From: Rhodospirillales bacterium
Lineage (GTDB): Bacteria > Pseudomonadota > Alphaproteobacteria > Rhodospirillales > Shumkoniaceae
NCBI GenBank assembly: GCA_018432935.1
Contig: JAHDSF010000004.1
Location: 124,001 to 188,000, forward strand
Length of the DNA: 64,000 nucleotides
Direction: 5' to 3'
The notes beneath the pieces were generated by a model. The model saw only the letters and a program-made list of their open reading frames with translations, was not told the DNA's origin and did no database searches. The stretch's first letter is position 1. Every line of letters begins with the position of its first letter. Below, one piece after another: positions 52,845 to 62,376 of this stretch. A program made the translations under genes and the position numbers.

Positions 52845-55307
52845 TCAGCGGCGGAAACGGCGGCCTTCGGGTCTTGCCGGCAGGCGATCGTCGTTGCCCG
52901 CCTCTCTTCCGACCTCGACGGTAAAGGCGAAGGTACTGCCCTGGCCGGGCGAGCTTTCCGCCCAGACCCGGCCGCCCATCATCTCGACGAGCTGGCGGAC
53001 GATCGTCAGGCCCAGGCCGGTGCCCCCATACTTTCCTCGGTCGGCGTTGCTCGCCTGGGTGAAGCTTTCGAACACCTCCGACAGCTGGCCCGGCTCGATG
53101 CCGATCCCGGTATCGCGAACCGAGAACTTCAGGCACACCGGGCCGGCCTGCGGCTCGGTGACCTTCGCGACCTCTACCGTGACGCCGCCCTGCTCGGTGA
53201 ACTTCACGGCGTTGCCGACCAGATTATTGAGCACCTGGCGCAGGCGCCCGGCGTCGCCGACCACCCTCTCCGGCACGTCGGCCTCGACGCACAGGGTCAG
53301 AAACAGGCCCTTCTGCGCCGCCGCGTGGGCGAACGGCTGCAGCGCTGCGTGAACTTCCTCGCGGAGGGCGAACGGGGCGCTCACCAGATCCATCCGGCCG
53401 GCTTCGATGCGCGCCAGGTCGAGAATGTCGTTGAGGATCTCGAGCAGGTTGTCGCCCGCCTGCTTCACCAGCGTCAGGTATTCGGCGACCTTGGCGTTGG
53501 GGTCGAACATCAGCGCCAGCTCCGACATCCCGAGGATCGCGTTCATCGGGGTCCGGATCTCGTGGCTCATGTTGGCCAGGAACAGGCTTTTCGCCTGGTT
53601 GGCCTCGACCGCCTGCTCGTGAGCCCGGCGCAAGGGGGTCACGTCGAGAAACACGCCGATTGCGCCGCGCAGCGAGCCGTCCTCGGCGCGGATCGGGTTG
53701 GTGCTGGTGAGCAGGCTGGTCCGACGGCCGTTGGGCTGGATGACCAGCACCTCCTCGCCCTCCACGACCTCGCCGTCCAGCGCCGCGCGGACCAGCGGAA
53801 GCTGGCGCGGCTCGTAAAGCCGACCGTTGGGGCGTCGAAGCTCGAGCGAAACCATGGCGGGGAAGCTCTCGCCCCGCGGAACGGGACGACCCCACAGCCT
53901 TTCCGCAGCCGGATTGGCCATCACCAGCACGCCGTCCGCGTCCATGTAGTCGATGCCGACCAGGGCACTGTCGAATACCGCCTGCAGCTTGGCCCGCTCG
54001 TCGCGCGCCTTGGCGGCGGCCTCCCGCTGCTCGGTGACGTCGGCGACGGTGAGGAGAAGGCCGGTAACGGTGCCGTCGCGGGCCCGGATCGGGGAGGCGT
54101 TGGCGCTCACCCGCCGGCGGCCCGGGCCGTCGGGGCGGCGCATTTCGAACTCCGCCCGCTTGGTGATCTCGCCCTCCAGGCCGCGCCACACCATCGCCTC
54201 CCAGCCCGGTCCGCCTGCCATCGGCGTGATCTCCAGGCCGGCAATGCGTTCCCGGATCGGCCGCTGCAGGTCGCTTTCGCTGTATCCGAACAGGGGGAAA
54301 ACCGCAGTGTTGGCGCGGCGGATCCGCGCATCCATGTCGTAGAGGATCGCGGCATCCGGCATGGCGTCGAAGGCGGCGTCCATCTCGGCTGCCCGGGCCT
54401 CCGCCTCCTCCTTGGCATGGCGCAGGTCGGCATTGACGATTTCGAGCCGGCGTTCCTGCTGCTTGCGCAGGGTGATCTCGCGCAGAGCCGAGAGGATGCA
54501 CGGCTCTCCGCCGAGATCGATCACCTCGGCCGATGCCAGGGCGACGGCAACCCCGCCGTCGCCGCGCAGCAGCCGCAATTCCTCGTTCACGTAGCGGCCG
54601 CGCTCGCGCAACAGCCCCATCACCCGCTCCCGTTCGTCGGGATCGACCCACATGCCGGCCTCGAGCGAGGTCCTGCCGATCAGCTCCTCTTTGGGGCGGC
54701 CCAGCATGGTCGCGAAGGCGTCGTTGACGTCGACCATCAGGCCGTCGCTGAGCCGAGTGATGGCGATCGGCCCGGGACAGGCCCGGAACAGGGTGCGGAA
54801 TTTCTCTTCACTGGCTTTCAGTCGGGCTTGGACCTGCCCGTCCTCGGTGATGTCGCGCACCACCGCGACGGCGCCGATGATGTCGCCGTTCGGCTGGCGC
54901 ACCGGCGTTGCCGTGTAGCGACGCCGGCGCAGCTCGCCGGTGCGCAGATGGCGAAGCCATTCTTCGCCGGCGACGCTCTCGCCCGCGAGCGCGCGGAACA
55001 GCGGGGTTTCCTCGAGCGGACGCGGCGTCATGTCGGGACGCAGGACTTCGAGCTCCTCGAGGACCCGCGGCAGCGCACGATAGACGGCGGCGCGTTTGTC
55101 CAGCCCGACCCCCTCGATCACCGCCTGATTGAGCAGCGTCAGGTTGCGCTGCGCGTCGCAATACCAGATTTCGTCGCCGATACTCTCCAGCAGCGCCAGC
55201 AGCCGCTGCCGGTCGTGAGCCAGTTCCCTGGCCCATTTCCGCGCCGTCGCAAGCTCCTGCTCGAGCTCTTCGGGTGTGCGGATGGCTGCGTCGCTGGAGG
55301 CGCTCAT
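52845..55307 (-). CDS. Multi-PAS sensor histidine kinase
   Basis: 820 residues. The start at 55307 is ATG; the frame reaching 55823 is excluded because it would cross the aap promoter region. An N-terminal coiled segment ([12 protein letters not shown]) precedes four PAS units (about 45-170, 170-300, 310-440, 440-570), linked by D-I-T-E / D-V-T-E junctions, then HisKA with [17 protein letters not shown] and HATPase with [16 protein letters not shown] and G-T-G-L-G-L-T-I-V. No membrane helix and no receiver, so it is cytosolic, with no obvious partner regulator here. It is divergent from aapJQMP with a 292-nt gap. Confidence 0.9.
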   Translation of the reverse strand: MSASSDAAIRTPEELEQELATARKWARELAHDRQRLLALLESIGDEIWYCDAQRNLTLLNQAVIEGVGLDKRAAVYRALPRVLEELEVLRPDMTPRPLEETPLFRALAGESVAGEEWLRHLRTGELRRRRYTATPVRQPNGDIIGAVAVVRDITEDGQVQARLKASEEKFRTLFRACPGPIAITRLSDGLMVDVNDAFATMLGRPKEELIGRTSLEAGMWVDPDERERVMGLLRERGRYVNEELRLLRGDGGVAVALASAEVIDLGGEPCILSALREITLRKQQERRLEIVNADLRHAKEEAEARAAEMDAAFDAMPDAAILYDMDARIRRANTAVFPLFGYSESDLQRPIRERIAGLEITPMAGGPGWEAMVWRGLEGEITKRAEFEMRRPDGPGRRRVSANASPIRARDGTVTGLLLTVADVTEQREAAAKARDERAKLQAVFDSALVGIDYMDADGVLVMANPAAERLWGRPVPRGESFPAMVSLELRRPNGRLYEPRQLPLVRAALDGEVVEGEEVLVIQPNGRRTSLLTSTNPIRAEDGSLRGAIGVFLDVTPLRRAHEQAVEANQAKSLFLANMSHEIRTPMNAILGMSELALMFDPNAKVAEYLTLVKQAGDNLLEILNDILDLARIEAGRMDLVSAPFALREEVHAALQPFAHAAAQKGLFLTLCVEADVPERVVGDAGRLRQVLNNLVGNAVKFTEQGGVTVEVAKVTEPQAGPVCLKFSVRDTGIGIEPGQLSEVFESFTQASNADRGKYGGTGLGLTIVRQLVEMMGGRVWAESSPGQGSTFAFTVEVGREAGNDDRLPARPEGRRFRR

Positions 55308-55599
55308 GCTTAAGGAGAAACCTCGAATCTTTAAACACACAGGATCCCCGACGTCTCCCTCAAGATCGCGTTTGGTCGCCCGGTATGCAATCGTACCCCG
55401 CGAACGAGATGCTTCTTCTTCGCGACTACCACCGAAGACAGAGCCGGTGAGTCCCGCGACAGCGCCTTGGCTTGACAGGCGTAACCTGTTTGTCACATTT
55501 TCCGCTCCTCGTATTTTGTGTGCCTTCTCTCCGGGACGATCTCGCCAAATCAGCGGCCTCAGCCGGGGCCTCGGCCTGCCATCAAGGATGGAGAATCGA
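55308..55599. other. Divergent control region between the PAS kinase and aapJ
   Basis: 292 nt without a credible gene. It holds a TTGACA box (55472) and dyads TGACA/TGTCA and AGG-cgtaa-CCT at 55473-55495, which may be an operator site. AT content is higher than the surroundings. Confidence 0.5.
55472..55500 (+). promoter_or_regulatory. Sigma-70-like promoter of aapJQMP
   Basis: TTGACA (55472-55477) is a perfect -35; the best -10 at 17 nt is ACATTT. Leader about 90 nt. Confidence 0.45.
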
Positions 55600-56610
55600 A
55601 TGACGAAACGCTGGTTCACCTCGCTCTGCGCGATGGTTATCGCCGGCCCGGCCGTAGCCGGGACCCTCGACGACGTAAAAGCACGCGGGCAGCTCAACTG
55701 CGGGGTCGGCGAGGGAGTGCCCGGCTTCTCGATTCCCGATTCCAGCGGCCGCTGGACTGGATTCGACGTCGCCATGTGCCGGGCCGTCTCGGCGGCGATC
55801 TTCGGCGATCCCGACAAGATCAAGTTCGTGCCGCTGAGCTCAAATCAGAAGGTGCTCGCGGTCGCCACCGGCCAAGTCGACGTCACCTCGCGTACCACGA
55901 CCTGGACCATGCAGCGGGACGCCAAGGAAGGCGTCGATTTCACGGTCATCGTCTACTACGACGGCCAGGCTTTCATGGTGCGCAAGGACCTCGGCCTGAA
56001 GTCGGCCAAGGAGCTGGCCGGCGGTACCGTGTGCGTGACTGCGGGCACCACGACCGAACTCAATCTCGCTGACTTCGGTCGGGCCAACGGCATCAACTTC
56101 GAGCCGGTCGTGTTCGACGGCAAGAAGGAGGCGGTGAACGCCTATGCGAGCGGTCGCTGCGACGCGCTGACCACCGACTACACCCAGCTTGCCGCGTTCC
56201 GCACCACCCTGGCCGACCCCAAGGCGCACGTGATCCTGCCCGAGATCATCTCGAAGGAGCCGCTGGCGCCGCTGGTCAAACATGGCGACAACCAGTGGAA
56301 GGACCTGGTGACGTGGACGATCATCGGTCTCGTCCAGGCCGAGGAGCTGGGCGTGACCCAGACCAACGTCGACGACATGAAGGCCACCACCAAGAACCCC
56401 GACATCCAGCGCATGCTGGGCGTTTCGGGCGACTACGGCGCCTACGTCGGGCTCGGCAAGGACTGGCTCTACAACGCCATCAAGGCGGTCGGCAACTACG
56501 GCGAGATCTACGACCGCAATCTCGGCTCGGGCAGCCCGCTGGGGATGGAGCGCGGCAAGAACGCGCTATGGACCAAGGGTGGCCTGCTCTACGTTCCGCC
56601 GATCCGATAG
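55600..56610 (+). CDS. aapJ: General L-amino-acid ABC transporter, binding protein
   Basis: 336 residues. Signal peptide ([16 protein letters not shown]), then the solute-binding family 3 fold: [26 protein letters not shown], and [15 protein letters not shown]. The C at L-N-C-G and the G-V-G-E-G motif are typical of AapJ. GGAG lies 7 nt before the ATG at 55600; an ATG 12 nt earlier is possible. First gene of aapJQMP. Confidence 0.93.
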   Translation: MTKRWFTSLCAMVIAGPAVAGTLDDVKARGQLNCGVGEGVPGFSIPDSSGRWTGFDVAMCRAVSAAIFGDPDKIKFVPLSSNQKVLAVATGQVDVTSRTTTWTMQRDAKEGVDFTVIVYYDGQAFMVRKDLGLKSAKELAGGTVCVTAGTTTELNLADFGRANGINFEPVVFDGKKEAVNAYASGRCDALTTDYTQLAAFRTTLADPKAHVILPEIISKEPLAPLVKHGDNQWKDLVTWTIIGLVQAEELGVTQTNVDDMKATTKNPDIQRMLGVSGDYGAYVGLGKDWLYNAIKAVGNYGEIYDRNLGSGSPLGMERGKNALWTKGGLLYVPPIR

Positions 56611-56626
56611 CCGCAGCGCGGGCCGA

Positions 56627-56678
56627 GGCGGGGCGGCCGAACGCACCTAGCCCCGCCCCTCTCCACCAGACGGAGAGG
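56627..56678 (+). repeat. Two tandem stem-loops between aapJ and aapQ
   Basis: GGCGGGGC...GCCCCGCC (56627-56634/56650-56657) then CCTCTCC...GGAGAGG (56658-56664/56672-56678), both perfect. Intercistronic hairpins of this sort protect the binding-protein mRNA. Confidence 0.6.
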
Positions 56679-56750
56679 ATGGCAGACAAGTGCATGGAGG
56701 GTATCCCTCGCCCCGCGCCGGCGGGACGGGGGCTGGGCTGAGGGGGCCTC

Positions 56751-57944
56751 TTGGTTTCGCGTCGCAGTCCCGCTCTGGACCTGGAACGGCCGCGCGGCGG
56801 CTATCTTTCGCGCGGCAATGTCGTATCGCTGCTGTCGCAACTCGCGGTCGTGGCGCTGGTGATCGGCGGCGGGTACCTCCTGTTCGCCACCACCCAAGCC
56901 AACCTCGAGCAGCGGCAGATCCATTCGGGATTCCGCTTCCTCTCGTTCGAAGCCGGGTTCTCGATCGGCGATTCCCTGATCCCCTACAGCCCGTCCGATA
57001 CCTACGGTTATGCGTTCCTGGTCGGGATCATCAACACCTTCTTCGTCTCGATCCTCAGCATCGTGCTGGCGACGGTGGTCGGGATCGCAGTCGGGGTCGC
57101 CGAGGTGTCGCGCAACTGGCTGATCGCCAGGCTCGGCGAGATCTACGTCGAACTGCTGCGCAACGTGCCCCTGCTGCTGACCCTGATCTTCATGTACACG
57201 GTGGTCCTGGCGGGCCTGCCTGCGGTGCGCCAGAGCATCGACCTGTTCGGCCTCGTTTTCCTCAACCAGCGCGGACTGTACCTGCCGCGGCCGCTGCCGC
57301 TCGACGGCTTCGGCTACGTGGCCGCGGCCTTCGCGGCCGCCGTCGTCGGCGTGATCGTGCTGGTCCGCTGGGCGCGGCGCCACCACGAACGCACGGGAAC
57401 CGCAGTCCCCGTGCTCGCCCTCTCGGTCGCGCTCTTGTTGCTGGCACCGCTGGTCGCGTACGTCGCCGCCGGCCTGCCTCTCGACTGGGAGCTCCCGGCC
57501 CTGAAGGGGCTCAATTTCCGCGGCGGCTGGGTCTGCCGGCCCGAGTTCGCCGCCCTGCTGGTCGGCCTCGTGCTCTACCGCGGCGCCTTCATCGCCGAGA
57601 ACGTGAGGGCCGGCATCGTTGCGGTCGGCAAGGGCCAGCGCGAGGCGGCCGCAGCCCTCGGCCTCCCGCCCGGCCGCACCATGCATCTGGTGGTGTTGCC
57701 GCAGGCTCTGCGGACGATCATCCCGTCGACCACCAACGATTACGTGAGCCTGGTCAAGGACAGCTCGCTCGCGGTGGCGATCGGCTATCCCGACATGGTG
57801 TCGATCGGCGGCACCATGATCGGCCAGAACGGCCAGGCGATCGAGGTCATCGGCATGTGGATGGCAATCTACCTGGCCATCAACCTGCTGGTCTCGCTGC
57901 TGATGAACTGGGCCAACGTCAAGGCCCAGCTGGTGGACCGCTAG
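56751..57944 (+). CDS. aapQ: General L-amino-acid ABC transporter permease
   Basis: 397 residues of the HisM/GlnP permease fold, with an extra N-terminal segment as usual for AapQ. Membrane helices from residue ~28; the ABC-contact EAA loop is in [17 protein letters not shown] start with AGGGGG about 6 nt upstream. Uptake across the inner membrane. Separated from aapM by 2 nt. Confidence 0.92.
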   Translation: MVSRRSPALDLERPRGGYLSRGNVVSLLSQLAVVALVIGGGYLLFATTQANLEQRQIHSGFRFLSFEAGFSIGDSLIPYSPSDTYGYAFLVGIINTFFVSILSIVLATVVGIAVGVAEVSRNWLIARLGEIYVELLRNVPLLLTLIFMYTVVLAGLPAVRQSIDLFGLVFLNQRGLYLPRPLPLDGFGYVAAAFAAAVVGVIVLVRWARRHHERTGTAVPVLALSVALLLLAPLVAYVAAGLPLDWELPALKGLNFRGGWVCRPEFAALLVGLVLYRGAFIAENVRAGIVAVGKGQREAAAALGLPPGRTMHLVVLPQALRTIIPSTTNDYVSLVKDSSLAVAIGYPDMVSIGGTMIGQNGQAIEVIGMWMAIYLAINLLVSLLMNWANVKAQLVDR

Positions 57945-57946
57945 CG

Positions 57947-59038
57947 ATGCCCGAAGTCTTCACGCCCTCCCCCGCCCTGCCGCCGCCGCCCTCCACCGTC
58001 GGCGCGATCGGCTGGATGCGCGAGAACCTGTTCAAGGGCTGGTTCAACAGCGCGCTGACGATCGTCGCCCTGCTCTTCATCGGCGCCGTCGTGCCGCCGC
58101 TCGCGTCGTGGCTCGCCCTCGACGCCACCTTTTCCGGGGATGCCGCCGCCTGCCGCGCGTCGGGCGGGGCATGCTGGTCGTTCATCGCCGCCGAGGCGCG
58201 GCTGTTCATGATCGGCACCTATCCGATCGCGCACGCCTGGCGGCCGCTGGTTTCGGGCCTCCTGCTGCTCGGCCTGTTCGTCGCGACCGCGCGCCACCTG
58301 CTGCCTCCCCTGACGGCGGCGGCGCTATGGCTGCTGCTGCCGCTGCCGGTCTACTGGCTGCTTGGCGGCGGCCTCGGTCTGGAGGAGGTCGAGCCGGCCA
58401 AGTGGGGCGGCCTGATGCTGACCCTGCTGCTGGCGGTGGTCGGAGTGGTCGTCTCGGTGCCGTGCGGGATCCTGCTGGCACTCGGCCGGCGGTCGCGGTT
58501 CGTCGCCATCAAGAGCGTCTGCGTCGGATTGATCGAGCTCGTGCGCGGCGTGCCGATGATCACGATCCTGTTCATGGCCACCATCATGATGCCGTTCTTC
58601 CTGCCCCAGGGGGTCCAGGTCGGCATCGTGTTCCGGGTCCAGATCGGCATCATCCTGTTCTCGTCGGCCTACATGGCCGAGGTCGTGCGCGGCGGCCTGC
58701 AGGGAATCGATCGCGGCCAGCACGAGGCGGCGGCGGCCCTGGGCCTGAAGCGCTGGCACACCACGCTGTTCATCGTGCTGCCCCAGGCGCTGCGCGACGT
58801 CCTGCCGCCGCTGATCGGCCGCTGCATCGCGCTGCTCAAGGATACCTCGCTGGTGATCATCGTCGGCCTGCTGGACTTCCTGGGCATCGCCAAGGCGGCC
58901 GCCAAGGATCCGCAATGGCTAGGCTTCGACGCCGAGGCCTTCGTCTTCTGCGCCGCGGTCTACTGGGTGCTGTGCTTCAGTCTCAGCCGCTACGGCAAGT
59001 CGCTGGAGCGGCGCGGTCACGGGGCTTTCAAGAAGTGA
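57947..59038 (+). CDS. aapM: General L-amino-acid ABC transporter permease
   Basis: 363 residues with the long N-terminal extension of AapM and about eight helices; the EAA loop is in [16 protein letters not shown] at 57947 lies 2 nt after the aapQ stop. The membrane domain heterodimerises with AapQ. Confidence 0.93.
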   Translation: MPEVFTPSPALPPPPSTVGAIGWMRENLFKGWFNSALTIVALLFIGAVVPPLASWLALDATFSGDAAACRASGGACWSFIAAEARLFMIGTYPIAHAWRPLVSGLLLLGLFVATARHLLPPLTAAALWLLLPLPVYWLLGGGLGLEEVEPAKWGGLMLTLLLAVVGVVVSVPCGILLALGRRSRFVAIKSVCVGLIELVRGVPMITILFMATIMMPFFLPQGVQVGIVFRVQIGIILFSSAYMAEVVRGGLQGIDRGQHEAAAALGLKRWHTTLFIVLPQALRDVLPPLIGRCIALLKDTSLVIIVGLLDFLGIAKAAAKDPQWLGFDAEAFVFCAAVYWVLCFSLSRYGKSLERRGHGAFKK

Positions 59039-59049
59039 ACGGAACCGAC

Positions 59050-59814
59050 ATGGGCAGCCTCTCTCCGGCTTCGGGCGAAGACGTCGTTATCCGCTTCGAG
59101 GGCGTCCACAAGTGGTACGGCGATTTCCACGTGCTGAAGGACGTCAACCTCGCGGTGCAGCGCGGCGAAAGGATCGTCATCTGCGGCCCCTCGGGGTCCG
59201 GCAAGTCGACCCTGATCCGCTGCATCAACCGACTCGAAGAGCATCAGCGCGGCCGCATTGTCGTCAACGGCGTCGAGCTCACCGGCGACACCCGCCACGT
59301 CGAGCGCATCCGCCGCGAGGTCGGGATGGTATTCCAGCAGTTCAACCTGTTCCCGCACCTCACCATCCTCGAGAACCTCTCGCTGGCGCCGATCTGGGTC
59401 CGCAAGATGCCGCGCAAGGAGGCGGAAGCGCTGGCGATGCGCTACCTCGAACGGGTCAACATCGCCGAGCAGGCGCGCAAGTACCCCGGCCAGCTCTCGG
59501 GCGGGCAGCAGCAGCGGGTCGCCATCGCCCGCTCGCTTTGCATGAACCCCAGCATCATGCTGTTCGACGAGCCGACTTCGGCCCTCGACCCGGAGATGAT
59601 CAAGGAAGTCCTCGACGTGATGGTCGAGCTTGCCGAATCCGGCATGACGATGCTGTGCGTGACCCACGAGATGGGGTTTGCCAAGTCGGTGGCCGACCGC
59701 GTCATCTTCATGGACGGCGGCGAGATCGTCGAGGAAAACGACCCCGAAACGTTCTTCACCAACCCCCGCATGGACCGCACCCAGCTCTTCCTGAGCCAGA
59801 TCCTGTCGCACTAG
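59050..59814 (+). CDS. aapP: General L-amino-acid ABC transporter ATP-binding protein
   Basis: 254 residues: Walker [11 protein letters not shown]-loop [10 protein letters not shown], signature [13 protein letters not shown], Walker [14 protein letters not shown]-switch V-T-H-E-M. ATG at 59050 (preceded by ACGGAA) 11 nt past aapM. It drives the AapQM permease. Confidence 0.97.
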   Translation: MGSLSPASGEDVVIRFEGVHKWYGDFHVLKDVNLAVQRGERIVICGPSGSGKSTLIRCINRLEEHQRGRIVVNGVELTGDTRHVERIRREVGMVFQQFNLFPHLTILENLSLAPIWVRKMPRKEAEALAMRYLERVNIAEQARKYPGQLSGGQQQRVAIARSLCMNPSIMLFDEPTSALDPEMIKEVLDVMVELAESGMTMLCVTHEMGFAKSVADRVIFMDGGEIVEENDPETFFTNPRMDRTQLFLSQILSH

Positions 59815-59846
59815 CCAAGCGGGAACGTCGGCGAGCCGACGATTTG

Positions 59847-59933
59847 TGGTGCCCCTGGCCGGACTCGAACCAGCACGCTGTTGCCAGCAACAGATTTTGA
59901 GTCTGCCGCGTCTACCACTTCCGCCACAGGGGC
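59847..59933 (-). tRNA. tRNA-Leu (anticodon CAA)
   Basis: 87 nt on the minus strand with the acceptor GCCCCTG paired to CAGGGGC, long class II variable arm (GTTGCTGGCAAC), anticodon loop CTCAAAA giving CAA for codon UUG, T-loop TTCGAGT, and an encoded 3' CCA (59847-59849). It converges with aapP and sits just after its stop. Confidence 0.97.
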
Positions 59934-59943
59934 ACGGAGGCGC

Positions 59944-59971
59944 ATCATACGCGGCGGGAACGGGCGGTCAA
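59944..59971 (-). promoter_or_regulatory. Sigma-70-like promoter of the tRNA
   Basis: TTGACC, 16-nt spacer, TATGAT on the minus strand, with the predicted start (~59937) just 5' of the mature tRNA at 59933. Confidence 0.7.
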
Positions 59972-60058
59972 GCGACGTCGCCCGGCAGCGTTGAATCCAC
60001 CGCATCCGAGAGTTGAGTATCCCCTCCGGATAATGCCCAAACTCTCCTTGTTATATTC

Positions 60059-60088
60059 TTGACTAGACGGATCGGCTTCACCTTATGC
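60059..60088 (+). promoter_or_regulatory. Candidate promoter for the symporter operon
   Basis: TTGACT, 18-nt spacer, TTATGC; about 150 nt before the first ATG. The rest of the 303-nt gap 59934-60236 shows nothing else supported apart from the tRNA promoter. Confidence 0.35.
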
Positions 60089-60236
60089 ACGGAGCCGAAA
60101 AGCCTCGCTGAAGGCGCGGGAGTTGCCCGGGCGCGCTCGAAATCCGGCGCGCGACGGCGGCGAGGCGCAAACAAAAACGCAAACCGCGCCAGCCTCAGCA
60201 CGTCTGCGATCAAACTGGCAACGGGGAGAGTGTCTC

Positions 60237-60515
60237 ATGGAAAAGACTAGGCCCACGCCCGAAAACGGGAATGGGGCGGCCTACTGGAAAGCGAACCTCC
60301 GCCTGGTCGGGATCTGTCTCGCGGTCTGGTTCGTCGTCTCGTACCTGTTCGGAATCATCCTGGCACAGCCACTCAACGCCATCCGGATCGGGGGGTATGA
60401 GCTCGGGTTCTGGTTCGCCCAACAAGGCTCGATCTACGTCTTCGTGATCCTGATCTTCGTCTACGCGGCGATCATGAACCGTCTCGACCGCAAATTCGAC
60501 GTCGACGAGCAATAG
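60237..60515 (+). CDS. DUF4212 small membrane protein
   Basis: 92 residues, two membrane helices (L-V-G-I-C-L-A-V-W-F-V-V-S-Y-L-F-G-I-I-L and S-I-Y-V-F-V-I-L-I-F-V-Y-A), with Y-W-K-A-N-L-R-L and G-F-W-F-A-Q-Q-G-S. The D/E-rich tail F-D-V-D-E-Q ends it. DUF4212 proteins regularly precede symporters of this kind and are thought to be an accessory subunit. GGGGAGAG lies 7 nt before the ATG. 11 nt to the next gene. Confidence 0.9.
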   Translation: MEKTRPTPENGNGAAYWKANLRLVGICLAVWFVVSYLFGIILAQPLNAIRIGGYELGFWFAQQGSIYVFVILIFVYAAIMNRLDRKFDVDEQ

Positions 60516-60526
60516 GAGCCGACGCC

Positions 60527-62293
60527 ATGTCCCTCAGCACCTTGACCTTCATCGTCGTCGGGTTGTCGTTCGCCCTTTACATCGGCATCGCCATCTGGGC
60601 GAAGGCGCGATCGACGGGCGATTTCTATGTCGCCGGCAAGGGCGTTCATCCGGTCGTCAACGGAATGGCCACCGGCGCCGACTGGATGAGCGCGGCGTCG
60701 TTCATCTCCATGGCCGGTCTGATCGCGTTCCTCGGATTCGGCGGATCGGTTTACCTGATGGGCTGGACCGGCGGCTACGTGCTGCTGGCGATGCTGCTGG
60801 CCCCGTACCTGCGAAAGTACGGCAAGTATACGGTGCCGGAATTCATCGGCGACCGCTACTACTCGACCGCCGCCCGCATCGTCGCCGTCATCTGCCTGAT
60901 CTTCATCTCGTTCACCTACGTCGCCGGGCAGATGCGGGGCGTCGGCATCGTGTTTTCGCGCTATCTCGAGGTCAACATCGAGACGGGCATCATCGTCGGC
61001 ATGGCGATCGTCTTCTTCTACGCCGTCCTCGGCGGCATGAAGGGCATCACCTATACCCAGGTCGCCCAGTACTGCGTCCTCATCCTCGCCTACACGGTGC
61101 CGGCGGTCTTCATCTCGCTGCAGCTCACCGGCGTGGTGCTGCCGCAGATCGGCCTCGGCTCGACGCTCGCGAACGATTCCGGCTATCTGCTCCAGAACCT
61201 CAACGAGATGGTCACCGCACTCGGGTTCGACCAGTACACCCACGCCAACATCTCGACCATCAACATGTTCGCGATCACCTTCGCGCTGATGGTCGGCACC
61301 GCCGGGCTGCCGCACATCATCGTCCGCTTCTTCACCGTGCCGCGGGTTCGCGACGCCCGCATCTCGGCGGGGTGGGCGCTGGTGTTCATCGCGCTGCTCT
61401 ACACCGTGGCCCCCGCGGTCGGCGCGATGGCGCGCTACAACCTGACCTCTACCATCCAGCAGGGCCCGGTCGGCGCCCCGACCGCCAATCTCGCCTATGA
61501 CGAGCGCCCCAACTGGTTCAAGCGGTGGGAGAGCACCGGTCTGATCAAGTTCGAGGACAAGAACGGCGACGGCCGCATCCAGTACTACAACGACAAGAAC
61601 GCCGCCTTCACCAGTCAGGCCCAGTCCTGGGGATGGCAGGGCAGCGAGCTCAGGGTCGACAACGACATCATGGTGCTGGCCAACCCCGAGATCGCGCAGC
61701 TGCCGAACTGGGTGATCGCGCTGGTGGCCGCGGGCGGCATCGCCGCCGCGCTGTCCACCGCGGCGGGATTGCTGCTGGTGATTTCGGCAGGGGTCTCCCA
61801 CGATCTCCTGAAGGGGGCGATGATGCCGCGCATCTCGGAGAAGAACGAGCTGCTGGCGGGGCGGGTGTCGGTCGCGGTCGCGATCGTCATCGCCGGCTAT
61901 CTCGGCATCAACCCGCCGGGGTTCGTCGCCCAGGTGGTGGCGTTCGCCTTCGGCCTCGCGGCGGCATCCCTGTTCCCGGTCATCCTCATGGGCATCTTCT
62001 CGCGCACCATGAACCGGGAAGGGGCGATCGCCGGCATGCTGACGGGGCTGGTGTTCACGATGGGCTACATCCTCGTCTACAAGGGGGTGTTCATCACGCC
62101 GCTGCTGCCCAACACGCCCGAGAACTGGCTGTTCGGCATCTCTCCGGAAGGCATCGGCACCATCGGTATGGTCCTGAACTTCGCGGTCGCCTTCGCGGTC
62201 AGCCGGGTCACGGCCCGGCCGCCGAAGGAGATCCAGGACATGATCGAGATGATCCGCACGCCGCGCGCCGCCAAGCCGGTGGCGGCGGAGTAG
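60527..62293 (+). CDS. Sodium:solute symporter (VC_2705/ActP-like family)
   Basis: 588 residues with 13 predicted helices; the SSS signature shows as G-A-D-W-M-S-A-A-S-F-I-S-M and later S-T-A-A-G-L-L-L-V-I-S-A-G-V-S-H-D. It moves a small carboxylate (acetate or similar) with Na+. Residues 344-355 in an extra-membrane loop read D-K-N-G-D-G-R-I-Q-Y-Y-N, an EF-hand-like calcium-binding pattern that is not usual for ActP. Followed by a terminator hairpin. Confidence 0.92.
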   Translation: MSLSTLTFIVVGLSFALYIGIAIWAKARSTGDFYVAGKGVHPVVNGMATGADWMSAASFISMAGLIAFLGFGGSVYLMGWTGGYVLLAMLLAPYLRKYGKYTVPEFIGDRYYSTAARIVAVICLIFISFTYVAGQMRGVGIVFSRYLEVNIETGIIVGMAIVFFYAVLGGMKGITYTQVAQYCVLILAYTVPAVFISLQLTGVVLPQIGLGSTLANDSGYLLQNLNEMVTALGFDQYTHANISTINMFAITFALMVGTAGLPHIIVRFFTVPRVRDARISAGWALVFIALLYTVAPAVGAMARYNLTSTIQQGPVGAPTANLAYDERPNWFKRWESTGLIKFEDKNGDGRIQYYNDKNAAFTSQAQSWGWQGSELRVDNDIMVLANPEIAQLPNWVIALVAAGGIAAALSTAAGLLLVISAGVSHDLLKGAMMPRISEKNELLAGRVSVAVAIVIAGYLGINPPGFVAQVVAFAFGLAAASLFPVILMGIFSRTMNREGAIAGMLTGLVFTMGYILVYKGVFITPLLPNTPENWLFGISPEGIGTIGMVLNFAVAFAVSRVTARPPKEIQDMIEMIRTPRAAKPVAAE

Positions 62294-62298
62294 AGACC

Positions 62299-62332
62299 GG
62301 GGCGGGCCTTCCCGAAAGGCAAGGCCCGCCCC
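62299..62332 (+). terminator. Intrinsic terminator after the symporter
   Basis: GGGGCGGGCCTT with a 10-nt loop and the perfect complement AAGGCCCGCCCC, followed by ATCTTTCT. It separates or attenuates the DUF294 gene starting at 62377. Confidence 0.75.
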
Positions 62333-62376
62333 ATCTTTCTCAGAAGTTCCGCTGCCACGGGGGGAACCTGGGTCGC

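Noticed and set aside
55472-55500. Sigma-54 promoter ahead of aapJ
   Set aside because: TTGGC...GGCG looks similar, but the invariant GC is not at the required distance from GG; a sigma-70 -35 fits better.
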